Position numbers and translations under genes: made by a program
In this document: piece after piece, positions 43,410 to 55,382 of the stretch
Position numbering within the stretch: position 1 is the first letter of the stretch
Layout of the letters: the number at the start of each line of letters is the position of its first letter
Notes under the pieces: generated by a model
What the model was told of the DNA's origin: nothing
Database searches by the model: none
The model's input: only the letters and a program-made list of their open reading frames with translations
Assembly: GCF_947242115.1 (NCBI RefSeq)
Contig: NC_074711.1
Coordinates: forward strand, 9,574,934-9,638,933
Source: Biomphalaria glabrata
Taxonomy: Eukaryota > Mollusca > Gastropoda > Planorbidae
Direction: 5' to 3'
DNA length: 64,000 bases

Positions 43410-43735
43410 TCTAGCATAATTTTAGCCTGAATTCTACAATTAATTTTAGCCTCAATTCTACAATTAATTTGGGCCTGAATTCTAGCGTTAATATGAGCCA
43501 GAATTCTAGCATTGATTTTAGCCTGAATTCTAGCATTGATTTTAGCCTGAATTCTAGCATTAATTTTAGCCTGAATTCTAGCATTAATTTTAGCTTGAAT
43601 TCTAGCATTAATTTTAGCCTTAATTTGGGCCTGTATTTTAGCATTAATTTGGGCCTGTACTCTAGGACTAATTTGGGTCTGAATTCTAGCATTAATTTGG
43701 GTCTGAATTCTAGCATGTATTCAAGCATCTATTTG
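43410..43735 (+). repeat. 24-bp minisatellite, about 13 units
   Basis: Units such as GAATTCTAGCATTAATTTTA plus GCCT vary by a few bases. The 24-bp period is a multiple of three and free of stops, so both strands are open over more than 300 bp; this reflects the repeat, not a gene. Confidence 0.9.
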
Positions 43736-43954
43736 AACATTAATAAAATAAAGAAACTTGTTTACTCTAAAAACAAGAAACAAAACAAAAATTGTCTGTG
43801 GAGTTGCTAGCCTTGTACTACATTGTAGAGTTGCTGACCTTTGTTCCAAGTTGTAGTGTTACTGGCCTTTATTTTAAAACTGTAGTATCATAGGTGACCA
43901 CAGAACTTTGTAGGAGAGAACTTGACAAATACAAGCAGTCCAAGATATCAAATA

Positions 43955-44235
43955 GCGAAACTGGAGATGAATAGTACACACCCTGCGAAAACCAGCTACC
44001 AATGTTGCAAGGCAGACACTTGATTGGAATCCGCAAGGAAAGAGGAAAGTGGGCAGACCCAAGCCAATCTGGAAGAGGTCAGTCATCTGTGAAGCTGAGG
44101 ATGCTGGAATGACATGGTATGAAGAGATCTGCTCAGAACCGAGTTCGGTGGAGAGGTGTGGTTGCGGCCCTTTTGATTCCTTTAAAGTTCACAGGATTAA
44201 GTCAAAGTCAAGTCACGATCACAATATTAAACTAA
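43955..44235 (+). mobile_element. LINE 3' fragment
   Basis: Plus-strand words LDWNPQGKRKVGRPK, WKRSVICEAEDAGMTW and a closing VRWRGVVAA-like stretch match the C-terminus of RTE-like LINE ORFs. It ends in an AAGTC-repeat tail. Broken near the end. Confidence 0.65.
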
Positions 44236-44479
44236 ATGTAATTTGTTCAAACTTCTGCTATTTTCATTTCGTTGAAAAACACGTCCATGTTAGGCTAACA
44301 TTAAGCGCACACAGACACCGCTTTCAGTACAGCCTCAAACTGTGAAGCCAGCGCAAAGATACAAGAAAAGCCCAGGGGGGTGGTGACAACTCAAACTCGT
44401 TTAGTAATATGCTTACTTTTTTTTTTCGGACTCGGAAGAAGATCAAGCTATACTTTGTTCTTAGGCCCAGAGCTTATGT

Positions 44480-44715
44480 GGTGGAATCACAAAATAGAGC
44501 CAAGGCATTTTTTTCCTCTGGACTGAATTCCGAGGGGAAAGAGAAAGGCTAGGAAACCTAAACAAACTTGGAGGAGGTCAGAAGACCAAAGATGACAGGA
44601 TGGACATGGACCAAACTGAGGCGAATTACACATAACAAACTCCGATGACTGTTGCGGCCCTATGCTCAACTGGGAGTCAAAAAGGATTAAGTCAAGTCAA
44701 ATCAAGTCAATTTAC
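44480..44715 (+). mobile_element. LINE 3' fragment, same family as 43955-44235
   Basis: A more decayed copy with GLNSEGKEKARKPKQTWRRS-like words in broken frame and the same AAGTC tail. Confidence 0.55.
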
Positions 44716-45546
44716 CAGACATTTTGACATATAACTATATCTACTCAACACTAAATTGAGCACCGATGGCTTGAAAACTAAAGTCAACTTTCCAAACTGG
44801 AGTCTTATTCATTCATACTAGCTAGCCATGAACCACACAGGCTGTCCACGACCAGCGCTCCACAACTGTGAAACATTTCAGCTCTCCATAACCACAATAC
44901 TGCTAAAACTTATAAAACTCTATAAACAAATCTCCGAGATCTGCAGAAAGACACAGCAATCATCTGTTTAACCATTTTCTTATTTTTGTGTCTCTCAATG
45001 TCCATTACGAAACGTATTGTCAACTCGTCTAATGGGAAAATAAATCGAGGAGGAAGACCTGGGGAGGTAAGAAGTGACCACGTGATGAAAACAACCAATG
45101 GTTTAATGAATAGGACTCTCGGTCCAGCGAGATGATCTCAAGTTTGATTTCATTCAAATCTACTGTGGTCATCTCCTGGGTCTCGGTGTCTATCCCTCCT
45201 GCTTAACAGAGTAATGAACACTGGACATTATTAAGGTCCAGACCTAGTCCTCCCCTCCCCCAGCGTCCTCGTCCAGCGACGTATTGAGTGTGTTAGACAA
45301 TTAAGTTCTACTTAGCTACATAGGGTCCTTATACTTCTTGACTTGAGCCAGTGTCATTGATTTCTTAGCGTGGGGAGGTTTGTCTCAAAAGTTCTAGGAC
45401 ATGGTTCTTGTACTGTTGATTCACAGTATCCATGTAGTCCAACATTCTACATCTCTAAAACACGCCATCAATCAAACAAAACAAAACATTTACAATTTCA
45501 AAAGAATGAATGTTTCACATGTCACGCTCTCCGTCTCTACCAGTCC

Positions 45547-45890
45547 TCTCTCTCTCTCTGTGTCTCTCTGACTTTTCTCTCTCTGTCTCTCTGACTTTTC
45601 TCTCTCTGTGTCTCTCTGACTTTTCTCTCTCTGTGTCTCTCTGACTTTTCTCTCTCTGTGTCTCTCTGACTTTTCTATCTCTCTGTCTCTCTGACTTTTC
45701 TCTCTCTGTGTCTCTCTGACTTTTCTATCTCTCTGTGTCTCTCTGACTTTTCTATCTTTCTGTGTCTCTCTGACTTTTCTCTCTGTGTGTCTCTCTGACT
45801 TTTCTATCTCTGTGTCTCTGACTTTTCTCTCTGTGTCTCTCTGACTTTCTCTCTGTGTCTCTCTGACTTTTTCTCTCTCTGCTCTCTTTA
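45547..45890 (-). repeat. CT-rich minisatellite of about 24 bp
   Basis: On the plus strand, units like TCTCTGTGTCTCTCTGACTT with T/C padding repeat about 14 times. The minus-strand frame reads KVRETQRE-type heptads only because of the repeat. Confidence 0.9.
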
Positions 45891-46039
45891 TATCCCATTC
45901 TCTCATCATGTCTCTCAGTGTCACACTCTCCCATATTTATTTGACTCTCTCTTTGCCGTCTTTGTGTCTGCCTTCCTGTCACTTTGAGGCCCTCTGACAC
46001 TCTCATTCTCTCTCCATCTCAGCTCCGTCTTTCTTACCT

Positions 46040-46120
46040 TCTCTTTCTCTCTCTCTCTCCCTCTTTCTCTTTCTCTCTCGTTTTATCTCTCTCTCTCCCT
46101 CTCCCTCTTTCTCTCTCTCC
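46040..46120. repeat. TC microsatellite
   Basis: Imperfect TC and CTT runs over about 80 bp. Confidence 0.85.
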
Positions 46121-47511
46121 AGAAATGCAAGAGTAATGAACATACGAAAGTAGTAAATGCACGAAATTTAACTGAGCTCTTATTATTGTTATTATTTTAG
46201 GAAATAAACACATGTATAGTGATAAACACACGTTCAAGGAAATTTGATGTTGGACTTATAGGTAAGGTTGTCAGAATTTGAATGATGAATATATCACTAC
46301 CCACTGAGAGTCTGAAGCCGTTTTTTGTTTGTTAATAGCCGTAACTGTCCGTGAGTTCCGTGGAGTTCAGACAGTATCCTGGCCCCCCCCCCACCCCCAA
46401 TCACACATACCTTAAATAATGTTCCAAATTAAATCTTTTGTCTACTATAGAGCTATTTCAAACCAATGGTATAATGGAGCTCATAAAGAAAAGGTTTAGT
46501 AAGGATTGCAAAATGTTCACAGTTTTTACAGCACTAAAAAAATGTTGTCATGTTTGAAATGAAGCAATATATATATATATACAGCCATAAAGGGCCATGA
46601 AGTTATGTAACAAATAGGAAGGCGGTCATTGTGTTTTGCTCTGGCACAGAGTGAAGAATATTGAGGGAGACAATCCTTGTTGCTCTGGTTCAAGGCATTG
46701 CGAAGGACGACAACTTGTGATATAAGAGACTATTGATAGTTTCGGTCTTTGGTCCACAAGAAGAACATTGATGATTCCAATCAAGACTGTGATGTTTACC
46801 CGACTACTCATATTCCCGCCGATATTTTAAAAAATATTGCGTCTTTTTTTTCCCCAGACACGCACATGTTTTGTATGATATTGAACAGACTCCAGGCTTA
46901 GTCCATAAATGTGAAGGCTGCAATTTTGAGAATTACAGTGGTTGAAGTCAGAAGACACAGCGTGATAAAGATACAACTAATATTTATGATAGTTATTACT
47001 GTAATGCCCTTGAGAATATTTATAATCGGTTGTTGTCTGGAATAAGTCAAAATTAACAGTATTGATGAAGTAAAAGTGGGCGACGGATGTTCAGTACTAT
47101 CGACCTAATGGCGCTGTCTTGGTGACAAACTGCAGATAGGACTTTTGACGAAGATTACATTTTTGATTAACCTAAAGAGAGAGAGAGAGAGACATTGTTT
47201 GGTTTACAAAACTAAGCTGTCAACGAAAACTACAGAAAGCAACACTCAAACTTTAAGGCTAGTGTGATGAATAGTTTTCTAAGAAGAAAATACTTATCTT
47301 CGTGTCAATCTAGTTGCGCAACTTGAGACAAACTCTACTAAGTCTTTTCTTAACTGATTCAGGGTCAGACAGTCCGTTTACTGCCGTAATAGCACTAGGG
47401 AAGAAATAGCTCTTTCAAGAAACCGTCCTAGCATATGGCATGAGAAATTAGCGTCTATCTTACCCTCTCTCTGAGTATTTTATTAGGTTGTTTTCTTGTG
47501 TTTATAAGTTA
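46121..47511. other. intergenic DNA, no gene seen
   Basis: Only short frames; a run of C at 46383-46396 and a GA run at 47176-47190. Confidence 0.4.
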
Positions 47512-47680
47512 TGGTTCAGTGTTCTATGTATTATAGCTATTTTATTCTGAAGCGGCTCTATGGTTCAGTGTTCTATGTGTTATAGCTATTTAGTCGTCTG
47601 TTCTGGAGTGGCTCTATGGTCCGGTGTGTTCTGTTTTATAGCTATTTAGTCTTCTGTTCTAGAGTGGCTCTATGTTTAGT
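47512..47680 (+). repeat. minisatellite of about 55-60 bp, three units
   Basis: Three units carry CTCTATGGTTCAGTGTTCTA, TTATAGCTATTTAGTC and TGTTCTGGAGTGG variants. Confidence 0.75.
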
Positions 47681-48009
47681 GATTCTACTGATTGTGTTTG
47701 TCTAGTCATTTACAAATGATTATCAATCAAACAAATAAATGAATATATAAAATACATGAAATTCAAACATGTCAAAAAAATGTACATTTATTATCGTTTT
47801 TATTTTTCCGTAACTTATTTGTGTGTGTGTTATTTTACAAGACATACTCAGGCCGATTTTAAAACAAATGAATGCGAAAAATGGTATGATTGCCTTCCCT
47901 ACATATATAATATCTTGACTGGAAAGTAGTTATAAGAAGTAAGGTTGTTTTTTTTTTCCAACCTAACACAGGTCTATATAGCATATAATAGGCATGAAAC
48001 AGATATAAG

Positions 48010-48198
48010 CAGGGGCATAGCTAGAAATTTTCCATCGTTTGGGGCCCCGAGGGGCTTGACTTTTTGGGGGGCCCCTGCATTTTGAGTAATATTTAATTTT
48101 TAATGTAAAAAATATAAAAAATTGGGGACAGCCTCAAGTGGGGGCCCGGGGATTTTCAAAATCTACCCTCTCCTCCCCCCATTCTAGCTACGCCACTG
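48010..48198. mobile_element. hAT-like MITE, second family member
   Basis: 189 bp. The ends CAGGGGCATAGCTAG and CTAGCTACGCCACTG are inverted repeats; GATATAAG is duplicated exactly at 48002-48009 and 48199-48206. The interior has GGGGCCCC blocks near the ends, and it is inverted relative to 37989-38217. Confidence 0.88.
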
Positions 48199-48499
48199 GA
48201 TATAAGTTATGTTAAAACTTAATGCCGTTCAATTTTTAGATACCAAATCTATATTTACATCTAGAAAGATCTATTTAAATGTACAAAAATCATAAAATGA
48301 TTAAATCAACATGCTAGAAATATTTAGATCTAGGAATGTAAAAACGTGACATATTTTGTTATCTGTATTGAAACAAAAAAGAAATAATTCTTATATCATA
48401 GATTTACTTGAATATATAGTTCTGATAGCTCTGTGATTAATAGCCTCTTCTATTCAAAATCCGAAAAATGGGACTGTACTATTTGTAAACTGAAAAACT

Positions 48500-48748
48500 T
48501 ACTTAGACTTAGACTTAGGTGCTCCCGCGCCGTTCGGCGCATTGGGCGGCAAGCTGTCTCCATAATGATCTGTCACTGGCAATGTCTGAAGCCTCTTCCC
48601 ACCTGGTGTCCACTGTTCTGAGGTCCTACATGAAGGTGTGTCGCCAGGTAATACGAGGACGTCCCTGTTTGCGCTTTCCTCGTTTTGGCTTCCATGTTAT
48701 CGCAACTCTTGGTGTGCGTAATTCATTTTGACGTAGAACATGTCCCGC
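48500..48748 (-). mobile_element. 5'-truncated LINE with 13-bp TSD
   Basis: The minus strand reads GKRKQGRPRITWR, then WEEASDIASDRSLWRQLAAQCA, the end of an RTE-like LINE ORF, then a TAAGTC-repeat tail. AAACTGAAAAACT lies on both sides (48487-48499 and 48749-48761). One in-frame stop is visible in the coding part. Confidence 0.85.
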
Positions 48749-49849
48749 AAACTGAAAAACTAAAGATCATTAATTTTCTAAGACAGAAGAACGATTTCCA
48801 AGATTCATACGGCGTATTCCCTTTCAGCTTGAAACAAAGTAATGTACATAGCGATCTTTTTCGAAATTTGCTATAAGTTGCCAATCTTGATATAGTAGGC
48901 CTATATATAGGTCTGTGAGATGAACATTTGTGAACGTAGAAATGACAACATATCAGTAGCGTAAACAAAAATAGCTAAGAACATGACCCTGACCCTGACC
49001 ATTTCACACTGTCGTCTGCCTAACGTGTGTTTCAATAACACAGACTTATTTTGTTGGCCTCTATTCCTTGTCAACTAGCCAAAGGCCATTGGGGGAAAAA
49101 AATGTCTCACACTTTGTTGACTTAAGCGATTTTAGTCTTTGTAATCCTGACTGGTCTGAGTTCTAGCCAGCAAACTTTTAAGACTTGGTCTGTCGAAATG
49201 AAAGCATCACCTTTTTTTTTTTTTCTATCGAAATCTTGGCCATTGATATCAGTACGCCAGGACTATTTTACATAGCGTAATGTTCCTTGAGCTAACACGT
49301 TTGTTGAGTAGTTCGGTCAAGTGTTCTAAATCGCTCGTCTCCTCGTATTTCTTCACAAAAGGACATTCATGTTTATACTCTGGTGTGTACGATAATATTA
49401 AGCAGAAATTATGCCCCCCCCCCAAAAAAAAAATAAAATCATAGATCTAGATCTAGAAATTGTACAGACCAGTCAATTCATTTTTTAAAGTACATTTACG
49501 CACCAAGGCCGAAAGTTCATTGTGCAGGTGACATTTGTAGGAAATCTACAATTTTTAATAGTGATATGAAACATTGAGCTATTTTTTAAAACTTTTTTTT
49601 TAAAGTTTCTAACAAATAATTTAATTGGAGACTCTCACGAGACATTTTCGGTTCTCAACAATGTCAAGGACGATATATTCAAAGATTGTTGCGTTCAAAA
49701 GCTCTCCCAATAACCCTCTTTTCATTTTCTAACATTTTATTTTGGTTTCATTATGCCGACACCACATTTCTCCATAGCATGTTCATTCTTTTTCTTTTTT
49801 TGGTATTTCATTGCTTAAAAATGTTCACTATCACAAACTTTAGCTATCC

Positions 49850-50010
49850 GCTGGGGCACCACAATGATCTGTCGAGTTTCTTCATTCCTCTTCCTCCTTT
49901 CCCAGACTAGAATCTCATTGACTGGCCCTTCCATTTTTTATGCTGTCTTCCAATCACCTTTTTCTGTCTCTTTTTCTTTTCCCTGATATTGTTCCCTGCA
50001 AGACTTGAGG
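49850..50010 (-). mobile_element. LINE 3' remnant, 21080 family
   Basis: In broken minus-strand frame, GRQHKKW and LDRSLWCPSG recall the RQKKRWED...SSxVPQRP tail of the LINE family seen at 21080-22125. Confidence 0.5.
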
Positions 50011-50319
50011 ATCTCGCAATATAACCATGCAGCTATAGTTTGCGTTTTTTTGAGTGCGGTCAGTGGATCAACATGGTCATCGAATTAGCCGGATCTTAAA
50101 AATGAACATGTATGCAAGGAGCTTATGACCGAGTTTTAAACTAAGCTCTCAATCCACAAAACTCTCAAAATATTTGTTTTAAATAGTGGTCCGACAGGTA
50201 TGGTTGAGTAAATTTAAGAGACAATAAAGGGCTACATGTCTCTCTCTGTTGAACAATAATAAAATATATACAGTTAATGAGGTACCAATCGATTTACTAC
50301 AAAGCTTATATCAACTCCC

Positions 50320-50320
<1 letters not shown>

Positions 50321-50350
<30 letters not shown>

Positions 50351-50359
50351 GTCTGTCTG
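50321..50359 (+). repeat. TCTG microsatellite
   Basis: About nine TCTG units with one TCTA. It heads a stretch to about 50560 that may be a dispersed repeat but has no second copy here. Confidence 0.85.
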
Positions 50360-50816
50360 GAAGAATTTTTGTACACGTTATTTCTCCCACACCCAATCTT
50401 GGTTCAAGTTGAAATTTTGCATAATTATTTCTTGTTCCTGACAAAACAAGAATTTAAAAAATTAACAAATTAGCTAATTAATTATTGGTAAATAATTATT
50501 TTGTTTGCGATCGAACAAGAGAAAGAAATGGTACCTGACAGTTTTTGAAGTTTAATTCGTCTCTACTTTGTGAAGAGAATTAGGACGTCTCTTAAAAGTT
50601 TGAAACTAACGATAGCTATGAAACCTTCTATTTTCATAAACATTTCGCTGGCACAGTGGTTAGTGTATTGGTTTGAGGAGGCTTAAACCCTCGAGTTCGA
50701 ATTGGAGTCGTAAAACTTTGACTGATCGAATCTAATTTTGATACAATTACACTTAAAATTAGTTTGAAAACAAGAATTTTACAAAAGTAGGCCTACTTGC
50801 TCTTTTTACAACACAT

Positions 50817-50944
50817 GATGTAATATAAACCACCAGTTTGGACTATATTATAAATATTTGATGTAATATAACTACCAGTTTGGATGAGATTATAAATATT
50901 TGATGCAATATAAACCACCAGTTTGGACTAGATTATAAATATTT
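50817..50944 (+). repeat. 43-bp minisatellite, three units
   Basis: Units run GATGTAATATAAACCACCAG, TTTGGACTAGATTATAAATA, TTT with small changes. Confidence 0.85.
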
Positions 50945-52968
50945 TCCAGTTTCTGGAAGATCATCCATTTGGTTTTATCATCTTTTTGGAAACCCAGAAG
51001 GAAGAGTTTATGAAAAAAGTTTGACGGGTGTAAAGGTCAAGGTGATCCTAGCCATCTTTCCTGTTAATTTCCCCGATTAGCTTTTCTATTGTTCTTCTAC
51101 CATGGGACCTCCCAAGATACTGTTAACCCGCTATGGTCTGTCTATAGATGGAGCCCTTTCACCTAATCTGTTCATCAGTGCCAGACATATCTATTCAATC
51201 AGACATGTTTGGTTGATCTGGCGGGCTTATTACAGCAGGCAGAACAATTTCAAACAGAAGATAGCGTCTGGGATTAGCCGGGAATCGCACACTCCCCCTC
51301 CCCCCTCACCAACTTTTTGTGTATGTGCGCGCGTGTGGGGGTTATCCGTCTTGAAAGCCTGTGTCCAGGTTGAAGCTCCCCGCAATGCTATTGACCGAGT
51401 CTGATTAAAACACGGATAGAAAGGGAATGTGGGCGCCAGGAAGCTATTATATTTTTTTACTTGACCCTTTAAAGTTTGTATTGGACTCTTTTCATGTCCT
51501 GACCATCATGACACAGGGATAAAATAATGCTTGCCTTGATGGCAGTGGGGCTCACATTAGCACGGCTCTAACCCAACAATGGTTTCTGAACATGTACAAC
51601 AGACCTTTACAACAAAAGTTTAAGAAGCGTTTAATGAGAAAAAAAAAAGTCTCTATTTTTTTTCTTTGATCTGCTTTTGTTGGGACTAGCATAGAAATGG
51701 TATGAGTTTTTTAAATTTTATTTCAATGTCCAAAGAAAGTTTTCATCAAAAATTCTAATTTCGCAAATCTTAGTCTAAACAATAGATGGTAAAGAACAGT
51801 AGCAAAGATTTAACGGTTATAAAAACTCTACAGGTCACAATGCCCAGAAAGAAGGAAAAATAGAAAGATGGGTGGATGATAACTATCAATGGATTTGAAT
51901 TTTCAGCTTTTAGCAGAGCAAGAATATGGTGGACCAACGACACCCCTCCCTTTTTATGGGAGAAAATAATCAGCTCTTTCTGTTAACCAGCAGCCCACGG
52001 GCCTTAGTTTGGGTATCACTAATCTAGTGCATTGGATTTAGACCTATGTCAAACATGGCGAGATGTTCCCTTAACACTTTTTAATTTTCACACGAAAATG
52101 AAAGTAGACTATGAAAATTAAGTTTACCCGTTTAGCCGACACGTTCATAACTAATATAACATACTGTAAAAATAGGTTTACCCGATTCGTCGAGAGTGCT
52201 GTTTTTCAATAGAGATAAATGTAGGCATTTTTTTTGTTTTTACTTGTAAGTTCTTGTGGTAGGGCTACTTTAAATATTCTAGGTTCACCGCTAGTATCTA
52301 AGGAGGTTCATGCCAAGTTTCATCACAATTGGTCAACTGGTTTTGATTTCTATCGAAGACATTCATACCTACAAACATAAATACATAGGCCTACATGTTC
52401 CCTTACAATTAGTTGTATAAATTAGATAATTGTACATTTCGCTAGGAACGGACTTGGAAACGATGATAAAATGGTATTATATTGTATGTATCGATACATG
52501 AATTCGTCCCAGTTATAAATTTGTGTTCAGAAAAGCTGCACATCAACAACAAACAACTTGGCCTGATCAACTTTCATGGAATTACAAGTGACTTTTTCAC
52601 AGTCCAATGGTTTCTGGACCGGGGGATGTTGGATTACCGCAAATGTCAGATTACCAAAGGTTAGCTGTACTTCAAAGAATGTAGCAATACAAGACAAGAA
52701 CTTTTTAAAATTATGTTATAACATTTTTTTCTAACACTTTCAGCGGTATAAAATAACAATAGACGAAAAAGAAATAAAATTATTGATCTAAAACACACAA
52801 AAAATGATTTGAGCGTTCATACACTGTACCAAGTGTAAGTAAATCACAATTTAAACCTACCTACAAGATTAAAATGAACGTACTATGGTATAAACATAAT
52901 TAATTACATGGATATGCTTAGAAGTTACCTTCTTCTTTATTGAAGTAATTTCTGTAATTTATAACATA
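50945..52968. other. intergenic DNA, no gene seen
   Basis: Frames up to 100 codons (51102-51404) show no family words. Nothing else supported. Confidence 0.4.
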
Positions 52969-52994
52969 ATTAATAATAATAATAATAATAATAA

Positions 52995-54269
52995 AATCCT
53001 CAACACCAAACTGTCTGGCAGTAATCTCATCACTGCAATTAACAGCTGGGCCGTCCCTGTGCTCCTTTACACGTTCGGTGTGATCAAATGGACTGACACC
53101 GACCTACATGACATTGACAGACTCACTAGAAAATTACTAACCAAGTTTCGATGTCTACACCCCAAGTCCTCCACCATAAGGTTATACCTGCCCAGGAAGG
53201 ATGGGGGTCGTGGATTGCAGAACATCTTCAAATTGTGTAAGATGCAAGTTTTAAAAATACGATCAAAACTGCTCGCCTCCAGCAATAAATTAGTTTCCTT
53301 CCTACGGAAATACGACTCCGATGCAACCCCTCTGAACCTACACAATGCTGATGTCAATATCGGTTTGGACGACGTAGGGCATGAGATTCGCCAATGGGAA
53401 GAAAAAACACTCCACGGAAAATTTCCGGCTTCATTACATGGGGACAACATCGACAAGGCTGCTTCCTTAACATGGCTCAAAGCAGGTCATCTCTACCCTG
53501 AAACAGAAGGCTTTGTTACAGCAATACAGGACAGAGTAATCAGGACAAAAAATTACGAGAAGCATATCCTGAAACTCAATGTTGTCGACAAATGCCGAAA
53601 ATGTGGAAATGTGGGCGAGTCGATTGAACACATTATGGCAGGATGTCCAGCCCTATCAGAATCAGCCTACCTAGGTCGCCATAACCAAGTTGCAAAGTTA
53701 ATACACCAACACCTGGCTTTGACGTACAAATTGATCGGTAAGGACACTCCCCCTTATTATAAATACTCTCCGCAAGAGGTTCTCGAGTCTACTGAACATC
53801 TGCTGTACTGGGATAGGCCTATTCTGACCGACAAAACGGTAGATTTCAATCGCCCGGATCTGCTGTTCATCGATAAAAAAGAAAAAACCGCTACCATTAT
53901 CGATATCGCCGTACCACTGTCTCATAATTTAAGAAAAACTGAGATAGAAAAACAAAGAAAATATGGGAACCTAGGCTTGGAGATTAAGCGTCTATGGAAA
54001 TTGTCCAAAATAACAATATACCCCATTGTTATATCAACCGAGGGGATAATAACAACTGACCTCACAGACACCTTCAAGGCCCTTAACATTCCTAGGAACA
54101 TCTTCGAACATCTTCGTTGCCTGTCAGAAGGCGGTACTGCTGCAGACCTGCCACATCACCAGAAAATTCCTCAGTGGAAACTGTTAAAGGGACTACGATG
54201 AATTTTGTTTCTCTTTAGCGAAACTCGACCCTGGCAGCGCCAGAGAATGACTACTCGTTCATTTCTAAC
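52995..54269 (+). mobile_element. R4/Dong-like LINE, 5'-truncated, between TAA repeats
   Basis: An open frame runs from the left edge (KILNTKLSGSNLITAINSW) to a stop at 54201. It holds the thumb words typical of R2-group LINEs (FGVIKWTDTDLHDIDRLTRK, IRLYLPRKDGGRGL), a CCHC finger (CRKCGNVGESIEH...C) and a restriction-like endonuclease with RPDLL, IIDIAVP and a following E/K-rich helix. The reverse-transcriptase catalytic core is missing by truncation. A TAA/AAT microsatellite abuts both edges (about 52969-52994 and 54270-54282). Dong and other R4-clade elements are known to insert into TAA repeats, which supports this family. The frame is unbroken, so it is a fairly recent copy. Confidence 0.85.
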
Positions 54270-54282
54270 ATAATAATAATAA

Positions 54283-55074
54283 TTTAATTTAAAGAGTGTT
54301 GTTAACAAACATGATGTAGGCTCAAGGCGCTGTGATGACAATGGAAACATAATCACAGCTGAAATGGCAAACTAATTTAAAAAAAATTTTTAAACAGATA
54401 GGTCTTAATGTTCTTGAATGTAGTGTACCATGTCTGTCTGTCTGTCTGCGATTAATAAGGAGTGAGTTCTATGTACTGAAAAAGTCCTCAAGCCGTAACT
54501 TTTGAGGTAGAAATGTGGCATCACTAGAAGCGTTGAGTCCTTGGAGCGGAGTGTTCTCTGATAGACATATGGACTGATCAGTTCACTAAGGTACAAGGGC
54601 ATTGTTGTAGATGCACTGATGACAAAATGTGGCCACCTTGTAGATACAAATCCGACTCGAATGTTTTCTAAAATGAAGATTAAAGTTCTATAGCTCCATA
54701 CACATCGATTATCACTTTAATGGGCGTGTTTAAGAGATCTATCAAAGTGTTGTGCTTGCGCTTTCAGTCTGTTTGCTTGTAGTGCATGAATTTCACTTGT
54801 AAGTTGTTCTATATGGTGCGCATTCATTTATAACTGTTAGGAGGCGATGGAGGATCTTAGCAACTAGGCCACATTGTTAGACTGTAAATATTTATATGAA
54901 TTTTGATTCAGGAACTAAGAAATAACTAAGACTAGTTTCCACAGATCTGCTAAACATTGGTCGTAAATGCTACTTGACAGGGCTGTCAGTTTGGTGATGT
55001 AATAAATATTTAGAGGACTCCATCAAAAAATTGAAACTTCTAGGAAATAAGTTGTTTTTATAAAGAAAAATGGT
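54283..55074. other. intergenic DNA, no gene seen
   Basis: Only short frames and a brief CTGT repeat near 54430. Confidence 0.4.
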
Positions 55075-55135
55075 ATCCCGTCAAAATAGCGAGGACAAAA
55101 AAGCGCCGACAAAATAGCGCGAACAAAATAGCGCA
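55075..55135 (+). repeat. short degenerate AAAATAGCGC repeat
   Basis: Four units of about 14-15 bp (GTCAAAATAGCGAG, GACAAAAAAGCGCC and so on). Confidence 0.6.
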
Positions 55136-55382
55136 GAAAAAAAAATATTTAAGTCATTTTGAAAGAAATACTTTAGATATCGTAAAATATTAATAGGGCC
55201 AATATTTTTTTTTGTTTTGTTTCAATGTTATCATAATTTTTCAGTCATTTTGCAGGAAACACATTAGATATCTTAAAACATAAATATGCAAACAGTAAGC
55301 AAAAATCATAATAATCTAAAATGAATCATTTCAAAATATAGCATTTATTTACATTCCAAAAGTGTACTTCGAAAATAAATAA

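Larger units (their letters stand above)
47897..48928 (+). repeat. intergenic paralogous segment, copy B with two insertions
   Basis: Matches 41130-41670 block by block once the 189-bp MITE (48010-48198) and the 249-bp LINE (48500-48748) are set aside. This shows a duplication older than both insertions. Confidence 0.65.

Noticed and set aside
43411-43810. Overlapping long frames on both strands
   Set aside because: Produced by a 24-bp minisatellite; no start context, splice logic or family words.
45490-46006. Charged repeat protein (KVRETQRE-like) on the minus strand
   Set aside because: Artefact of a CT-rich minisatellite; extends only as far as the repeat.
51102-51404. 100-codon frame
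   Set aside because: No recognisable family, proline run from a CT-rich patch, no gene structure around it.
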